From contig PLZT01000512.1 of NCBI GenBank assembly GCA_003152255.1, positions 1-7,553 of the forward strand: DNA of 7,553 nucleotides. Reading direction: 5' to 3'. A program made the translations under genes and the position numbers. The stretch is from Methylocystaceae bacterium (lineage in GTDB: Bacteria; Pseudomonadota; Alphaproteobacteria; Rhizobiales; Beijerinckiaceae). Shown here in pieces: positions 5,338-7,553 of this stretch. Each line of letters begins with the position of its first letter. Positions within the stretch are counted from its first letter, which is position 1. The notes under the pieces are model-generated. The model made no database searches. It saw only the letters and a list, made by a program, of their open reading frames with translations, and had not been told where the DNA came from.

Positions 5338-7553
5338 TCATTCGCTCATATGGTTGTTGCGCTGCGCGTCCATCAGCTTCTTTTCGTCCTCGGGCGTAAG
5401 CTTCGGCCGATCGATCGTCAGCGTCAGCTTGTCGAGCTTGCCGGTGAAGCGGAACGGAACCTGATAGTCGTGATCGTCCACGGGCGTGCCGGTGTCTGCG
5501 CCGACGTCGAAGTTTTCGTCCCATTGCAGCAGCAGGGGGATCGTATGCTCCATCTGCCGGGTGGCGACGACCTGCCCGTCGACCTTGAGGACGCCCGTGC
5601 CGCCGCGGCCGATGCCGCTCATATTGTTGAAAGCCAGCGTGCCGATGCCGAGCCCGTCATATTTGAAGTCGAACTCCAGCGTGTGCTTGCCGAGCGAGAG
5701 CGCTTGTGGCCCCTCCCAACGGATGCGCTTGTAATCGACGAGGTTCCAGAGGAACACCGGCTTGCCCTTCAAAAGATAGAAGCCGTAACCGGCGAAGCGG
5801 CCTCCCTGCGTCACGATCATGCCTTCGGCGCCGCCTTGGGGGATCTCCACCTCCGCCTTGAAGTTGTAGGAGGCGTCGAGAAGGTTCGGCGCGTCGCCGT
5901 TCGGCGTGCCCGTCATTTCGCCGGAGTAGGTGAACACGCTGCGCCCGGCGGTGAGACTGGGCTTCGGGCTTATGACGCGCGTCGCCACGGACGCGTCAAG
6001 CGGCAGAACCTGGTATTTGGCGGCCTCGGTCCAGAACAGCCGCTCCAGCTCCTTCAACTTGCCCGGATATTTGTCGGCGACGTTCTCGTACTGCGTCCAG
6101 TCCTTGTTGAGATCGTAAAGCTCATAGGGGAAGTTCGCCGGGTCCTGGCTGACGGCGCCGACGACTTTCCACGGCGGCCGCTGGACCTTGGTGCTGGCGA
6201 TCCAGCCGTCGTGATAGATCGCGTGGTCGCCCATCATCTCGAAATATTGCGTGTGGTGGCGCGACGGCGCGTCGGCGTTGGCCAGGTCGAAAGTGTACAT
6301 CATGCTGACGCCTTCGATCGGCTTCTGCTTGATGCCGTCGACAACCTGCGGCGCCTTGATTCCCGTCGCCTCGAGCAGCGTCGGCACGATATCGATCACG
6401 TGATGGAACTGGTTGCGGATGCCGCCCTTGTCCTTGATGATCTTCGGCCAGGAAATGGCCACGCCCTGCCGCGTGCCGCCGAAATGCGAGGCGATCTGCT
6501 TGGTCCAGGAGAAGGGCGTGTCGAAGGCCCAGGTCCACGGCACCGCCATGTGATTATAGGTCTGGTCCGAGCCCCAGAGATCATAGAAATATTTGAGCTG
6601 GGCTTCGACCGGCAGTTCGACGCCCTGGAGCGACGCGACCTCGTTCGGCGTGCCGATCAGCGTTCCTTCCGCGGAAGAGCCATTGTCGCCGCTGATGTAA
6701 ATGATCAGCGTGTTGTCGAGCTTGCCCATGTCCTCGACCGCCTGGATCACGCGGCCGATTTCATTGTCGTCATAGGCGAGATAGGCGGCGTAGACCTCGA
6801 CCTGTTTGATGAACAGTTTCTTTTCGTCCGCCGAAAGTTCGTCCCAGTTCTTCAGCAGATCATGCGGCCAGGGCGTCATTTTCGCGTCTTGCGGAATAAC
6901 GCCGAGCTTCTTCTGGTTCTCGAAGATCTGGTCGCGCAGCGCGTTCCAGCCCTTGTCGAACAGATGCATGTCGCCGATCTTCTTGATCCACTCCGGCGTC
7001 GCGTGATGCGGCGCATGCGTCGCGCCCGGCACGTAATAGAGGAAGAAAGGCTGCTCCGGGTCGAGCGCGTCTATGCGCTTCATATAGGAGATCGCCTCGT
7101 CGGCCTGCGCGGTGATCAGATTCCACTTTGGATTGCCGATATAGGGGTAAATCGCCGACATATTGCGGAACAGGTTCGGCTGCCACTGGTTGGCGTCGCC
7201 GCCGATGAAGCCATAGAAATACTCGAAGCCCATGCCGATCGGCCATTGATCGAAGGGGCCGTCCTGACTCGCCTGGAATTCCGGCGTGTTGTGGTCCTTG
7301 CCGAACCAGGACGTGCGATAGCCGTTGTCCTTCAGTATGCGGCCGATGGTGGCCTTGTCGCGAGTGATGATCGAGTCATAGCCGGGAAAGCCGGTCGCCT
7401 GCTCGGCGACCACGCCGAAACCAACGGAATGGTGATTGCGGCCGGTGATCAGCGCGGCGCGGGTCGGCGAGCACAGCGCCGTCGAATGGAAATTGGTGTA
7501 ACGAAGACCGTCCCTGGCGATCCTGTCCAGATTGGGCGTCGGGATGACGCCGC
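5338..7553 (-). CDS. Type I arylsulfatase with C-terminal beta-rich domain, 5'-truncated by window edge
   Basis: This is a sulfatase of the alkaline-phosphatase-like superfamily that hydrolyses sulfate esters. 737 residues are visible, numbered from the first full codon at 7551; the N-terminus (probable signal peptide and the first metal-binding Asp pair) is outside the window. C27 in ALCSPTRAPLITG (25-37) fully matches sulfatase signature 1 and is the cysteine converted to formylglycine. Further active-site candidates are K85 and H87 (FGKDHN), H179 (THAPHH), D289 and N290 (SGDNG), and K351 (WTKQ, before FGGTRQG). A catalytic domain runs to ~520, and a beta-strand-rich C-terminal domain spans ~540-725, giving a protein longer than the 536-residue Pseudomonas AtsA. 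The valine GTG at 7413 must not be used as the start because it excludes C27. The frame ends with TGA at 5340-5338. Natural substrate unknown. No formylglycine-generating enzyme is visible in the window. Periplasmic or secreted location is inferred from the family. Confidence 0.95.
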   Translation of the reverse strand, partial: GVIPTPNLDRIARDGLRYTNFHSTALCSPTRAALITGRNHHSVGFGVVAEQATGFPGYDSIITRDKATIGRILKDNGYRTSWFGKDHNTPEFQASQDGPFDQWPIGMGFEYFYGFIGGDANQWQPNLFRNMSAIYPYIGNPKWNLITAQADEAISYMKRIDALDPEQPFFLYYVPGATHAPHHATPEWIKKIGDMHLFDKGWNALRDQIFENQKKLGVIPQDAKMTPWPHDLLKNWDELSADEKKLFIKQVEVYAAYLAYDDNEIGRVIQAVEDMGKLDNTLIIYISGDNGSSAEGTLIGTPNEVASLQGVELPVEAQLKYFYDLWGSDQTYNHMAVPWTWAFDTPFSWTKQIASHFGGTRQGVAISWPKIIKDKGGIRNQFHHVIDIVPTLLEATGIKAPQVVDGIKQKPIEGVSMMYTFDLANADAPSRHHTQYFEMMGDHAIYHDGWIASTKVQRPPWKVVGAVSQDPANFPYELYDLNKDWTQYENVADKYPGKLKELERLFWTEAAKYQVLPLDASVATRVISPKPSLTAGRSVFTYSGEMTGTPNGDAPNLLDASYNFKAEVEIPQGGAEGMIVTQGGRFAGYGFYLLKGKPVFLWNLVDYKRIRWEGPQALSLGKHTLEFDFKYDGLGIGTLAFNNMSGIGRGGTGVLKVDGQVVATRQMEHTIPLLLQWDENFDVGADTGTPVDDHDYQVPFRFTGKLDKLTLTIDRPKLTPEDEKKLMDAQRNNHMSE

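Noticed and set aside
5201..5464. 87-codon plus-strand frame in the gap after the sulfatase
   Set aside because: About half of it is antisense to the conserved sulfatase C-terminus, and the rest has no family resemblance.
1..7553. CRISPR array, tRNA or rRNA gene, insertion sequence, prophage or toxin-antitoxin locus
   Set aside because: No regularly spaced repeats, tRNA-like cloverleaf, transposase or integrase motifs, or small paired genes were found on either strand.

Overview
The window reads as ordinary, GC-rich chromosomal DNA from an alphaproteobacterium, most likely in the Hyphomicrobiales (Rhizobiales). A methylotroph or methanotroph relative in the Methylocystaceae/Beijerinckiaceae is my best guess. 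I infer this from strong G/C bias at third codon positions, from the style of the DnaE and LipA sequences (for example the LipA N-terminus with HPEKAHRPD and [13 protein letters not shown]), and from the type of large arylsulfatase. The genus is not provable from this sequence.

Layout, left to right. Bases 1-3296 (+) hold the 3' part of dnaE, the catalytic alpha subunit of DNA polymerase III; its first ~60-75 codons lie outside the window. Bases 3297-3576 form an AT-richer gap with a strong perfect 12-bp terminator hairpin (3361-3392) and then the leader of the next gene. Bases 3577-4566 (+) hold a complete lipA (lipoyl synthase). LipA ends tail-to-tail, 32 bp away, against a minus-strand gene for a 162-residue soluble helical protein of unknown function (4599-5087). 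A GC-rich hairpin overlaps the lipA stop. Bases 5088-5337 are a gene-free gap with three inverted repeats. Bases 5338-7553 (-) are the 3' part of a large type I arylsulfatase, whose N-terminus runs off the right edge.

Functionally these are three unrelated units: replication (dnaE), lipoate cofactor synthesis (lipA), and an organosulfate-hydrolysing enzyme with a small conserved protein downstream on the same strand. The sulfatase reading frame stays open to the window edge and carries the catalytic CSPTR formylglycine motif at 7473-7459. The GTG at 7413 is therefore an internal valine codon, and starting there would remove the active site.

I found no mobile element, CRISPR array, tRNA/rRNA, toxin-antitoxin pair or obvious defence system. 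The least described item is the 162-residue protein together with the near-perfect palindrome just upstream of its start. I do not claim a new system here.
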